Positions 58,012 through 64,000 of a DNA stretch of 64,000 nucleotides are shown here, piece by piece. The notes beneath the pieces were generated by a model that saw only the letters and a program-made list of their open reading frames with translations, searched no databases and was not told the origin of the DNA. The stretch's first letter is position 1; each line of letters opens with the position of its first letter. The stretch is from contig NZ_CP108041.1 in the NCBI RefSeq assembly GCF_036173065.1, forward strand, positions 3,785,001 to 3,849,000. The letters run 5' to 3'. The position numbers and the translations under genes were made by a program. This DNA comes from Rhodococcus sp. NBC_00297 (GTDB lineage Bacteria; Actinomycetota; Actinomycetes; Mycobacteriales; Mycobacteriaceae).

Positions 58012-59190
58012 TCAGGCCGGCGCCGAGGCGGCGAGCACGCGCCGGAGTGCGAGGGCCAGCAGCGCCACCGCGACACCGGCCGCGACCATCGACCACAGCG
58101 CCCAGCCGAAGCCGGTCAGCTCTGCGAGAGAGCCGAACGCGACGGGTGCCAGCAGCACCCCGATCCGGGCGATCAGCGACACCACTGTGAGGGCCGTGCC
58201 CGCGGTGATGCCGGGGAGTCGTCCGGCCAACCCGAACGCAGCCGGAAAGATCGGTGCCGCACCGAATCCCGCGACGGCGAACATCACCGAGGCGATCACG
58301 GGCGAGCTCACCACGGGTGCCGCCAGGAACGCGGCCGCGATGAGCAGTGCGCCGCCCATCAACACGGCGTGGCGTCCGACGCGGTCCACCACGGCGTCAC
58401 CGACGAGGCGTCCGACGAACATCGCGGACGAGAAGGCCACGACGGTGAGTCCCGCCAGTCCCGGCCCGGCCCCGAGATCGGTGGAGTAGATCGCACCCCA
58501 GGACTGCGGCACGTCCTCGACCAGGGCGCACACCAACACGAGCCCCCCGAGCAACGCCAGGGCGCCGGAGAACACGCGCCGTGACCCTCGGCCGGACTGT
58601 CGAGGGACGGTGTCGGGCACGGCGCGTCCGTCGGGAACCAGCGAGCGGTGAGCCACCAGCGCGAGCGCCAGCAGGACCCCACCGACGAGAGCGAAGTGGA
58701 CGAGCACGGCGAGTCCGATCCCGGCCGCGGCGGCGCCCGTGAGGCCGCCGGTGACGGCCCCTGCGCTCCACGCCGCGTGGAATCGGTTGAGAAGCGAACG
58801 CCGCCGGTTCTTCTCGACGATCACCCCCTGCGCGTTCATCGCCACGTCCATGACGGCGTCGGCCCCGCCCAGGACGGCGAGAGCGAGTGCCAGTGCCCAC
58901 CACGTCCCGGCGAGTGCCGGGAGTACGAACGCCAGGCACAGCACCGTCGCGGAGAGCAGGACGACTCGGTGACTGCCGAGCCGCCGGATACCGACGGCGG
59001 CGAGGGGAGTGGCGAGAAGGCCGCCGGTGCCGACTCCCGCGAGCGCCAGACCGAGCACCGACGCGTCGAGTTCGAGAGCATCGCGGATCGCAGGCAGGCG
59101 CGGCGCCCAGTTACCGAGCACCGCACCGTTGACGAAGAAGATCGCCGCGACGGCCCACGGGGCACCGCCGACGGTCCTGCCGTCCGTCAC
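58012..59190 (-). CDS. MFS transporter, 12-helix
   Basis: 392 residues with about twelve hydrophobic helices of the major facilitator type. IFFVNGAVLGNWAPRLPAIRDALEL at the first helix and GGADAVMDVAMNAQGV in helix 4 are typical of YbjJ/fucose-permease-like carriers. The GTG start at 59190 overlaps the sirtuin stop (GTGA), so it is coupled to and downstream of the deacetylase. The frame is open further upstream but that part overlaps the sirtuin gene. Substrate unknown; a sugar, NAD+ precursor or acyl compound are possibilities. Confidence 0.85.
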   Translation of the reverse strand: MTDGRTVGGAPWAVAAIFFVNGAVLGNWAPRLPAIRDALELDASVLGLALAGVGTGGLLATPLAAVGIRRLGSHRVVLLSATVLCLAFVLPALAGTWWALALALAVLGGADAVMDVAMNAQGVIVEKNRRRSLLNRFHAAWSAGAVTGGLTGAAAAGIGLAVLVHFALVGGVLLALALVAHRSLVPDGRAVPDTVPRQSGRGSRRVFSGALALLGGLVLVCALVEDVPQSWGAIYSTDLGAGPGLAGLTVVAFSSAMFVGRLVGDAVVDRVGRHAVLMGGALLIAAAFLAAPVVSSPVIASVMFAVAGFGAAPIFPAAFGLAGRLPGITAGTALTVVSLIARIGVLLAPVAFGSLAELTGFGWALWSMVAAGVAVALLALALRRVLAASAPA

Positions 59191-60032
59191 AGAAAGGACG
59201 CCAGGACCTCGGAGCAGCCGGCCTCGATCTTCTGGGCGGCGAACTCGTCCCCGCGGGTGCGTCCTCGGTTGACGATGAACACGGGGATGTCGTTCTTCCA
59301 CGCGTGCCGGACGAAGCGCAGTCCGGACATGACGGTGAGCGAGGACCCCAGCACCACGAGCGAGCGCGCGGCGTCGACCATGTCGTAGGCGCTCCGGACG
59401 CGCGGCTTGGGCACGCTCTCACCGAAGTAGACGATGTCGGGTTTGAGGATGCCACCGCACACCTCGCAGCCGACCATGCGGAAGTGGGCGGTGCTCTCGA
59501 TGATCGCGTCGGCGTCCGGGGCGATCTCGACGCCGTCGGCACCGACGACGGACTCGATGAAGCCGGGATTGGCAGCGGTCAGACGTTCGTCGAGAGCCAC
59601 GCGGGAGACGAGGCGATCACAGTCGAGGCAACGGACCCGGCCGTACACACCGTGCAGGTCGATCACCGAGCGGGAGCCGGCCTTGGTGTGCAGCATGTCG
59701 ACGTTCTGCGTGATGACGCCGGAGACGGTACCCACGCGCTCGAGCTCGGCGAGGGCGCGGTGCCCGGCGTTGGGGCGGGTGGCGTCCATGTGGCGCCAGC
59801 CGACGTGGTTGCGAGCCCAGTAGTGACGTCGGAAATCGTCGTCGCCGATGAACTGCTGGAACGTCATCGGGTTGCGCGGCGGAGAGTCCGGGCCCCGGTA
59901 GTCGGGAATTCCCGAGTCCGTGGACATCCCGGCACCGGTCAGCGCGACGACGCGGCCGTCGGCCATCGCGTCCTGCAGAGAGAGGGCGCTGCGCGGCGAC
60001 CGATCGAGAGAGCGTGGGGAAACCGAGGTCAC
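59187..60032 (-). CDS. Sirtuin NAD-dependent deacetylase
   Basis: 281 residues, SIR2 family. ALTGAGMSTDSGIPDYRGP is the NAD-binding motif, TQNVDMLHTKAGS carries the catalytic Asn-Asp pair, the His is in DLHGVYG, and the zinc site is CLDC...CEVCG. GTG 60032 follows GGAG; the ~70 codons of open frame before it are not sirtuin-like. It removes acyl groups from lysines and consumes NAD+. It is coupled to the MFS gene. It lies downstream of ectC in the same direction, separated by 140 bp and a hairpin. Confidence 0.9.
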   Translation of the reverse strand: MTSVSPRSLDRSPRSALSLQDAMADGRVVALTGAGMSTDSGIPDYRGPDSPPRNPMTFQQFIGDDDFRRHYWARNHVGWRHMDATRPNAGHRALAELERVGTVSGVITQNVDMLHTKAGSRSVIDLHGVYGRVRCLDCDRLVSRVALDERLTAANPGFIESVVGADGVEIAPDADAIIESTAHFRMVGCEVCGGILKPDIVYFGESVPKPRVRSAYDMVDAARSLVVLGSSLTVMSGLRFVRHAWKNDIPVFIVNRGRTRGDEFAAQKIEAGCSEVLASFL

Positions 60033-60102
60033 GTCTCCAGAGTAGGTCGCCGCGTGGGCTGGGGTGGAGCGGCAGGGTGGGATGTGCACACCTGCCACAG
60101 AG

Positions 60103-60158
60103 CGAACACACCCCGCTGCATCCTGAAGGGTGTCGTCGCTCGCGGCAGGGTGTGTTCG
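60103..60158 (-). terminator. Terminator of the ectoine operon
   Basis: CGAACACACCC (60103-60113) pairs perfectly with GGGTGTGTTCG (60148-60158). It begins 14 bases after the ectC stop in the direction of transcription; the 34-base loop can fold further. Confidence 0.55.
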
Positions 60159-60172
60159 GTCGGCCCGTGGCG

Positions 60173-60571
60173 TCAGGCAGGAACCTCGATCAACGGGTAG
60201 ACGCCGTTCTCGTCGTGACGCTCGTTGCCGACGACGGGCGGGTTGAACACGCACAGCATCCGCATGCGGGTCCGCGTCTCCACCGTGTGACGCTCGTGCC
60301 CGTTCAGCAGGTACATCGACCCCGGACCCAGGTCGTACGTCTCACCGGTCTCGCGGTCGGTGAGCGTGCCCTCGCCCTCGATGAGCCAGACGGCCTCGAC
60401 GTGGTTGGCGTAATGGAAGTTGTTGACGGTGTTCGGCTCGATGGTGGTCTCGTGGAACGAGAACCCGACCTTGTCACCGCCCAGGACGATCCGCTTGGAG
60501 CGCCACTGGCCGTCCTCGCTCGCGATGTCGCGCTCGGTTCCGGTGATGGCCTCGGTGGTGCGAACGATCAT
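60173..60571 (-). CDS. ectC: L-ectoine synthase
   Basis: 132 residues, a cupin enzyme that cyclises N-gamma-acetyl-L-2,4-diaminobutyrate to ectoine. NNFHYANHVEAVWLIEGEG and SMYLLNGHERHTVE carry the metal and substrate residues of EctC. The N-terminal MIVRTTEAITGTERDI is characteristic. AGGAGG precedes the ATG. It is the last gene of the ect operon; no ectD hydroxylase follows, so ectoine rather than 5-hydroxyectoine is the predicted product of this locus. Confidence 0.96.
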   Translation of the reverse strand: MIVRTTEAITGTERDIASEDGQWRSKRIVLGGDKVGFSFHETTIEPNTVNNFHYANHVEAVWLIEGEGTLTDRETGETYDLGPGSMYLLNGHERHTVETRTRMRMLCVFNPPVVGNERHDENGVYPLIEVPA

Positions 60572-60614
60572 GTGGTCCTCCTCGTGCTGTGCAGACGTGC
60601 GGAACGCGATTCGG

Positions 60615-61892
60615 TCAGGAGCAGACGGTCGCGGTGGCGTCGGCCAGGATGCCGAGGCCGTGATCGAGATCCTCCTCGGTGATGGTGAGCGGCGGAAGCA
60701 GCTTCACCACCTCGTCGGAGGGTCCGGACGTCTCGGCGAGCAGGCCCTTGTCGTAGGCGAGCGCAGTGACCTTCGACGCCTTCTCTGCGTCGTCGAACAC
60801 GAGACCCTGGACCATGCCGCGACCGCGGGTGCTCAGACCCTCGAAGCGGGCCGAGAGATCGATGAACGCGTCCTGGATCCGCTCGCCCTTGGCCAGGATC
60901 GACGCCTCGAACGCGCCGTCGGCCCAGTAGTGGTCGAGCGCGGCCTTGCTGGTGACGAAGGCCGGGCTGTTGCCGCGGAACGTGCCGTTGTGCTCGCCGG
61001 GACCCCAGACGTCGAGTTCCGGGCGCATGAGCGTCAGTGCCATCGGCATGCCGTAGCCGCCGATCGACTTCGACAGCGTGACGATGTCCGGCACGATGCC
61101 GGCGTCCTCGAAGGAGAAGAACGGCCCGGTGCGGCCGACGCCCATCTGCACGTCGTCCACGATGAGCAGGATGTCGCGGCGCTTCAGCAGATCTGCGAGC
61201 CCGCGCAGCCACTCGGCACGGGCGACGTTGACGCCGCCCTCACCCTGGACCGTCTCGACGATGACGGCCGCGGGGCGGTTGATGCCGCTTCCCGAGTCGT
61301 CCAGCACTCGTTCCATCCACTGGAAGTCGTCCGTGGCACCGCCGAAGTAGTTGTCGAACGGCATCGGGGTCGCGTGGACCAGCGGGATGCCGGCGCCGGC
61401 GCGCTTCATGGAGTTGCCGGTGACGGACAGAGCGCCGAGCGTCATGCCGTGGAACGCGTTCGTGAAGTTGATGACCGAGGAACGGCCGGTGACCTTTCGC
61501 GCCAATTTGAGCGCGGCTTCCACGGTGTTCGTTCCGGTGGGTCCGGGGAATTGCACCTTGTAATCCAACCCGCGGGGCTCGAGAATGCGCGTGGTGAACG
61601 ACTCGAGGAATTCGCGTTTCGCGACGGTGGACATGTCGAGACCGTGCGTGATGCCGTCCCGCATGATGTAGTCGACCAGTGCCTGCTTGAGCACGGGATT
61701 GTTGTGGCCGTAATTGAGCGCACCGGCTCCGGCGAAGAAGTCGAGGTAGCGACGGCCGTTCTCGTCGGTGATCCACGAACCCTGCGCGGTGTCGAACACT
61801 GCGGGCCACTGTCGGCTGTAGCTGCGGACCTGCGACTCGCGGGCCTCGAAGATGTCGGTGGTGGTGTCGGTCGGGGTGATGCTGGTGGTCAT
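60615..61892 (-). CDS. ectB: EctB, L-2,4-diaminobutyrate:2-oxoglutarate aminotransferase (internal start of the fused frame)
   Basis: 425 residues if translation starts at the internal ATG 61892, which has GAAGGA six bases upstream on this strand and matches the normal EctB N-terminus (TDIFEARESQVRSYSRQWP). It is a class III PLP aminotransferase; the PLP-binding Lys is in VTLSKSIGGYG and the Asp in LIVDDVQMGVGRTG. It converts aspartate semialdehyde and glutamate to diaminobutyrate. The presence of its own ribosome-binding site suggests that separate EctB is still made even if the fusion is translated. Confidence 0.85.
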   Translation of the reverse strand: MTTSITPTDTTTDIFEARESQVRSYSRQWPAVFDTAQGSWITDENGRRYLDFFAGAGALNYGHNNPVLKQALVDYIMRDGITHGLDMSTVAKREFLESFTTRILEPRGLDYKVQFPGPTGTNTVEAALKLARKVTGRSSVINFTNAFHGMTLGALSVTGNSMKRAGAGIPLVHATPMPFDNYFGGATDDFQWMERVLDDSGSGINRPAAVIVETVQGEGGVNVARAEWLRGLADLLKRRDILLIVDDVQMGVGRTGPFFSFEDAGIVPDIVTLSKSIGGYGMPMALTLMRPELDVWGPGEHNGTFRGNSPAFVTSKAALDHYWADGAFEASILAKGERIQDAFIDLSARFEGLSTRGRGMVQGLVFDDAEKASKVTALAYDKGLLAETSGPSDEVVKLLPPLTITEEDLDHGLGILADATATVCS

Positions 61893-62456
61893 CGAGGTCC
61901 TTCGGGTGTGGTCGTCGGAAGTGTCGGCGAGCGTGCCGTCGAACGGGCCGACCGTGTAGAGGTCCTCCGGCTCGTGGCTGTCGGGAAAGTCCTTCGCTGC
62001 GAACAGATCTCGTCGGGTGATGGTGGTGTCGCGTCGTCGCGCCAGAGATGTGAAGAGGGCGATCGACGCGTCGTTGTCGGGGCTGATGGTGGTCTCGAGG
62101 AAGCGTGCTCCGCGTGGGGTGGTGCGGTCGACGAGGCCCTGCAGCATGCGCACGGCCAGGCCGTGCCCGCGCTGGTCGGAGTCGACCGCCACCTGCCAGA
62201 CGAACAGGGTGTCGTCGGCGTCGGGACGGATGTATCCGGTGACGAAGCCGACCGGACGGTCGTCGGCGTCCACTGCCACGATCGAGGTGTCGGAGAAATC
62301 GCGGCACCACAGCACGTACGAGTAACTGGAATTGACGTCCAGTACTCGGGAGTCCCTCGCGATCTCCCACAATCGCGTCCCGTCGGCCACGCATGGTGGG
62401 CGGAACGAGAAATCGATGTCGTCGGTCGGGGCGGCTCTCTGTAACACTGGCGTCAT
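60615..62456 (-). CDS. ectAB: EctA-EctB fused reading frame: diaminobutyrate acetyltransferase and diaminobutyrate aminotransferase
   Basis: One open frame of 613 residues. Residues ~1-175 are EctA, a GNAT acetyltransferase (VNSSYSYVLWCRDF, VWQVAVDSDQRGHGLAVRML, ETTISPDN) making N-gamma-acetyl-diaminobutyrate. Residues ~189-613 are EctB. Residues ~176-188 link them (TLADTSDDHTRRTS). EctA normally ends close to its LYTVGP-like strand, and the two are separate genes in other bacteria I know of. The CGA codon at 61902-61904 becomes TGA by one transition. The frame could yield a true fusion or fused plus free EctB. Confidence 0.85.
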   Translation of the reverse strand: MTPVLQRAAPTDDIDFSFRPPCVADGTRLWEIARDSRVLDVNSSYSYVLWCRDFSDTSIVAVDADDRPVGFVTGYIRPDADDTLFVWQVAVDSDQRGHGLAVRMLQGLVDRTTPRGARFLETTISPDNDASIALFTSLARRRDTTITRRDLFAAKDFPDSHEPEDLYTVGPFDGTLADTSDDHTRRTSMTTSITPTDTTTDIFEARESQVRSYSRQWPAVFDTAQGSWITDENGRRYLDFFAGAGALNYGHNNPVLKQALVDYIMRDGITHGLDMSTVAKREFLESFTTRILEPRGLDYKVQFPGPTGTNTVEAALKLARKVTGRSSVINFTNAFHGMTLGALSVTGNSMKRAGAGIPLVHATPMPFDNYFGGATDDFQWMERVLDDSGSGINRPAAVIVETVQGEGGVNVARAEWLRGLADLLKRRDILLIVDDVQMGVGRTGPFFSFEDAGIVPDIVTLSKSIGGYGMPMALTLMRPELDVWGPGEHNGTFRGNSPAFVTSKAALDHYWADGAFEASILAKGERIQDAFIDLSARFEGLSTRGRGMVQGLVFDDAEKASKVTALAYDKGLLAETSGPSDEVVKLLPPLTITEEDLDHGLGILADATATVCS

Positions 62457-62776
62457 ATTGCAGACGAACGTAACAAGGCTGACCGGACATGTCAGGCGCC
62501 CTCGTCGTCAGGCACGAGAATGGCACGCCTATCGCCAGTACGTTCGCCCCTTGTGAGTGTGGTCACACGACGATGCGTTCGCCGGCGACTCGGGGGCCTG
62601 CCGCGGCCCGCGGGAGGCGCGGGAACCCTCGCAGCGGCACCGCGGCGTGGGGCTGCTGTGACCAGTGTGAACAGCGTGATCAAGACTGAATGGTCTCGAC
62701 GACGGTGAAATAAATGGTCAGAGCCCGGCGAGGCACCCACCGTTCCCGTTCGGTGATGGCTAATGTCCGGCACACT
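62457..62776. promoter_or_regulatory. Divergent regulatory region, ect operon / heptad-repeat protein
   Basis: 320 bp without a gene. It holds a perfect CRP/GlxR-type site (62552-62567), a CTGAC-N7-GTCAG inverted repeat (62479-62495) that overlaps a possible ect promoter (minus strand CTGACA, 16 bases, TTACGT), and GCTGT-N11-ACAGC (62655-62675). No osmoregulator gene (EctR) is adjacent. Confidence 0.5.
62552..62567. promoter_or_regulatory. CRP/GlxR-type binding site
   Basis: TGTGA-GTGTGG-TCACA, a perfect match to the TGTGA-N6-TCACA consensus of actinobacterial GlxR/Crp. It lies 96 bp upstream of the ectA start and 210 bp upstream of the divergent gene. Confidence 0.65.
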
Positions 62777-64000
62777 ATGACTCCCACGGTCAGACTTCCC
62801 CGGCCCGCCCGACTGCGAGGCGCCGCTGCACGTGTCGGTGCAGCCAGCTCGACCCCCGTCGCGATGGTGCTCGCCGTTCTGCTCCCCACCGTGGCGGCCG
62901 GAGTGTTCTGGGTCTCGCAGACCGATCGCCCCGCCACCACCGGCACCGTTTCCGTCGCCGCCACTGCGGGCGGGTCCACGACGGACCCGCTCGCGTCGAG
63001 TCGGGCCGCCCTGACCAACACGGTCCTGCCGCTGCAGATCCTGAGTGGCGGTATGGCCGAGCTGTCCGACGGCAGCGTGGAGCTGGACGACGGCGCTCAC
63101 CAGATGTCCGACGGCCTGCACCAGGCCCGCGACGGCTCGGCCGAACTCGCTGACGGCATGACCCAGCTCCGAGCCGGCCTCTGGCAGCTCGGTGACGGCT
63201 CGTCGCAGGTGAGCGGAGGAGTCGATCGCGTGGTGGGTGCGCTCACCGGCGTCGGAGCCGCGCAGGGCCAGATCGAACTGATCGTGCAGCAGACTCTCGA
63301 CTCGCTCGCCGCGTCCACCGATCCGGGCGCCGCCGCGTCCGCGGATCAGCTGCGGCCGGTCCTCGACCTGCTGCGCACCCAGGGACTGAACGCCGGGGTG
63401 ATGACCGACCTGCAGACGCTGCGCGACGGTGCGCGCACCGTGGCGTACCAACTCGACGACCCGTCCTCGGAGTTCGTCGACGGCATGGTGCGTGCCACCG
63501 ACGGATCCGCGCAGCTGCGCGACGGCCTCGTCCTGCTCGACGACGGCGGGGTACGCCTCGTCGACGGCACCACGCGCCTGGTCGGGGGAGTCGGCCCGAT
63601 GGAGACCATGTTCTCCACTCTGCGTACCAACGTGGAGAAAGCGTCCACCTCGCTGCCGGCAGCCGAGCGGATCGAACCCGACCCGGCCGGCGGCGGTACC
63701 TCGTACGTGGTGCGGTCCGCCTCGGACGCGTGGCCGTACCTCGCGGCGGCGTTCGCGCTCGTCGCAGCAGCGCTCGTCGGATTCTTCGTCCCGCGCGCCC
63801 GCGCCGCGGTCCTGGGGGCGGTGGCCACCGCGTCGACGATGGTGCTGGCCCTGACGTTCGCCGACACCGGCGCGAGTCTCTCGGGCTCGATGGTCTCGAC
63901 CGTCCTGATCGGAGTCTGGGTCGCCGCGGTGGCCACTGCGGCCCGTGCATTGCGCACCGCACTCGGAGCCGTCCGTGCCGGAGTGGTGCTCGGGGTCCTC
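62777..64000 (+). CDS. YhgE/Pip-like membrane protein with X3-Leu-X2-Gly heptad repeats (3' end outside the window)
   Basis: 408 codons are visible before the window ends. An N-terminal hydrophobic helix (~29-47, VAMVLAVLLPTVAAGVFWV) is followed by a long extracytoplasmic region with heptads of the AELSDGS-VELDDGA-QMSDGL pattern at ~98-160 and again ~240-285, then helices near the right edge (AAAFALVAAALVGFFV, AATASTMVLALTF). This architecture is that of YhgE/Pip and MmpL-associated proteins linked to export or type VII secretion. Function cannot be decided from the partial gene. The ATG lies ten bases after a TAATGT. Confidence 0.75.
   Translation, partial: MTPTVRLPRPARLRGAAARVGAASSTPVAMVLAVLLPTVAAGVFWVSQTDRPATTGTVSVAATAGGSTTDPLASSRAALTNTVLPLQILSGGMAELSDGSVELDDGAHQMSDGLHQARDGSAELADGMTQLRAGLWQLGDGSSQVSGGVDRVVGALTGVGAAQGQIELIVQQTLDSLAASTDPGAAASADQLRPVLDLLRTQGLNAGVMTDLQTLRDGARTVAYQLDDPSSEFVDGMVRATDGSAQLRDGLVLLDDGGVRLVDGTTRLVGGVGPMETMFSTLRTNVEKASTSLPAAERIEPDPAGGGTSYVVRSASDAWPYLAAAFALVAAALVGFFVPRARAAVLGAVATASTMVLALTFADTGASLSGSMVSTVLIGVWVAAVATAARALRTALGAVRAGVVLGVL

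Overview
The window is high-GC DNA from an actinobacterium of the mycolic-acid group (Mycobacteriales), most likely Rhodococcus or a close relative in Nocardiaceae. The grounds are the many GTG starts, the GTGA/ATGA start-stop overlaps, the mycothiol-type DsbA protein, a group II truncated haemoglobin, paired ClpP1/ClpP2, and a gene order that (from memory) follows the Mycobacterium tuberculosis segment Rv2478c to Rv2438c: ssb, ettA, gdh, thioesterase, aglA, glbO, HNH protein, pepN, DsbA-like, rpiB, nei, tRNA-Gly/tRNA-Pro, tig, clpP1, clpP2, clpX, valS, folC, ndk, rne, rplU, rpmA, obg, proB. No rRNA, CRISPR array, insertion sequence or prophage was seen.

Layout. 1-4394: two regulator/exporter pairs (TetR with a DHA2-type MFS pump; MarR with an ABC exporter), each with recognisable operators between the divergent genes. 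4532-23964: conserved core with SSB paralogue, EttA, the giant NAD-dependent glutamate dehydrogenase, thioesterase, alpha-glucosidase, GlbO with an MscS channel, HNH protein, aminopeptidase N, mycothiol-linked DsbA-like protein, RpiB and Nei. 24077-28843: accessory stress/signalling block (universal stress protein, EAL-DICT protein, haem-oxygenase-like iron enzyme and Gly-rich membrane protein in one direction, STAS protein divergent). 28899-33861: two tRNA genes and the proteostasis cluster tig-clpP1-clpP2-clpX. 33970-45533: a large accessory insertion between clpX and valS with a lower beta-ketoadipate module (pcaF, pcaR, pcaI, pcaJ), an amino-acid permease, orphan fdhD, an iron-siderophore lipoprotein behind an IdeR/DtxR-type box, a three-gene dimethylamine-monooxygenase-like cluster and an S9 peptidase. 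45543-58003: core translation, folate and RNA-decay genes valS to proB. 58012-64000: MFS transporter, sirtuin, ectoine genes and a truncated heptad-repeat membrane protein.

Most notable points. EctA and EctB form one uninterrupted reading frame, with a CGA codon exactly where a TGA stop would sit just before the ectB ribosome-binding site. The iron box, FecB-like lipoprotein and haem N-demethylase genes lie in one collinear run. At least nine genes have a -10-like hexamer 6-8 bases before the start codon, suggesting leaderless transcription. A perfect TGTGA-N6-TCACA (GlxR/CRP type) site lies between the ectoine genes and the next gene. All functions are read from sequence and family knowledge; no database search was run.
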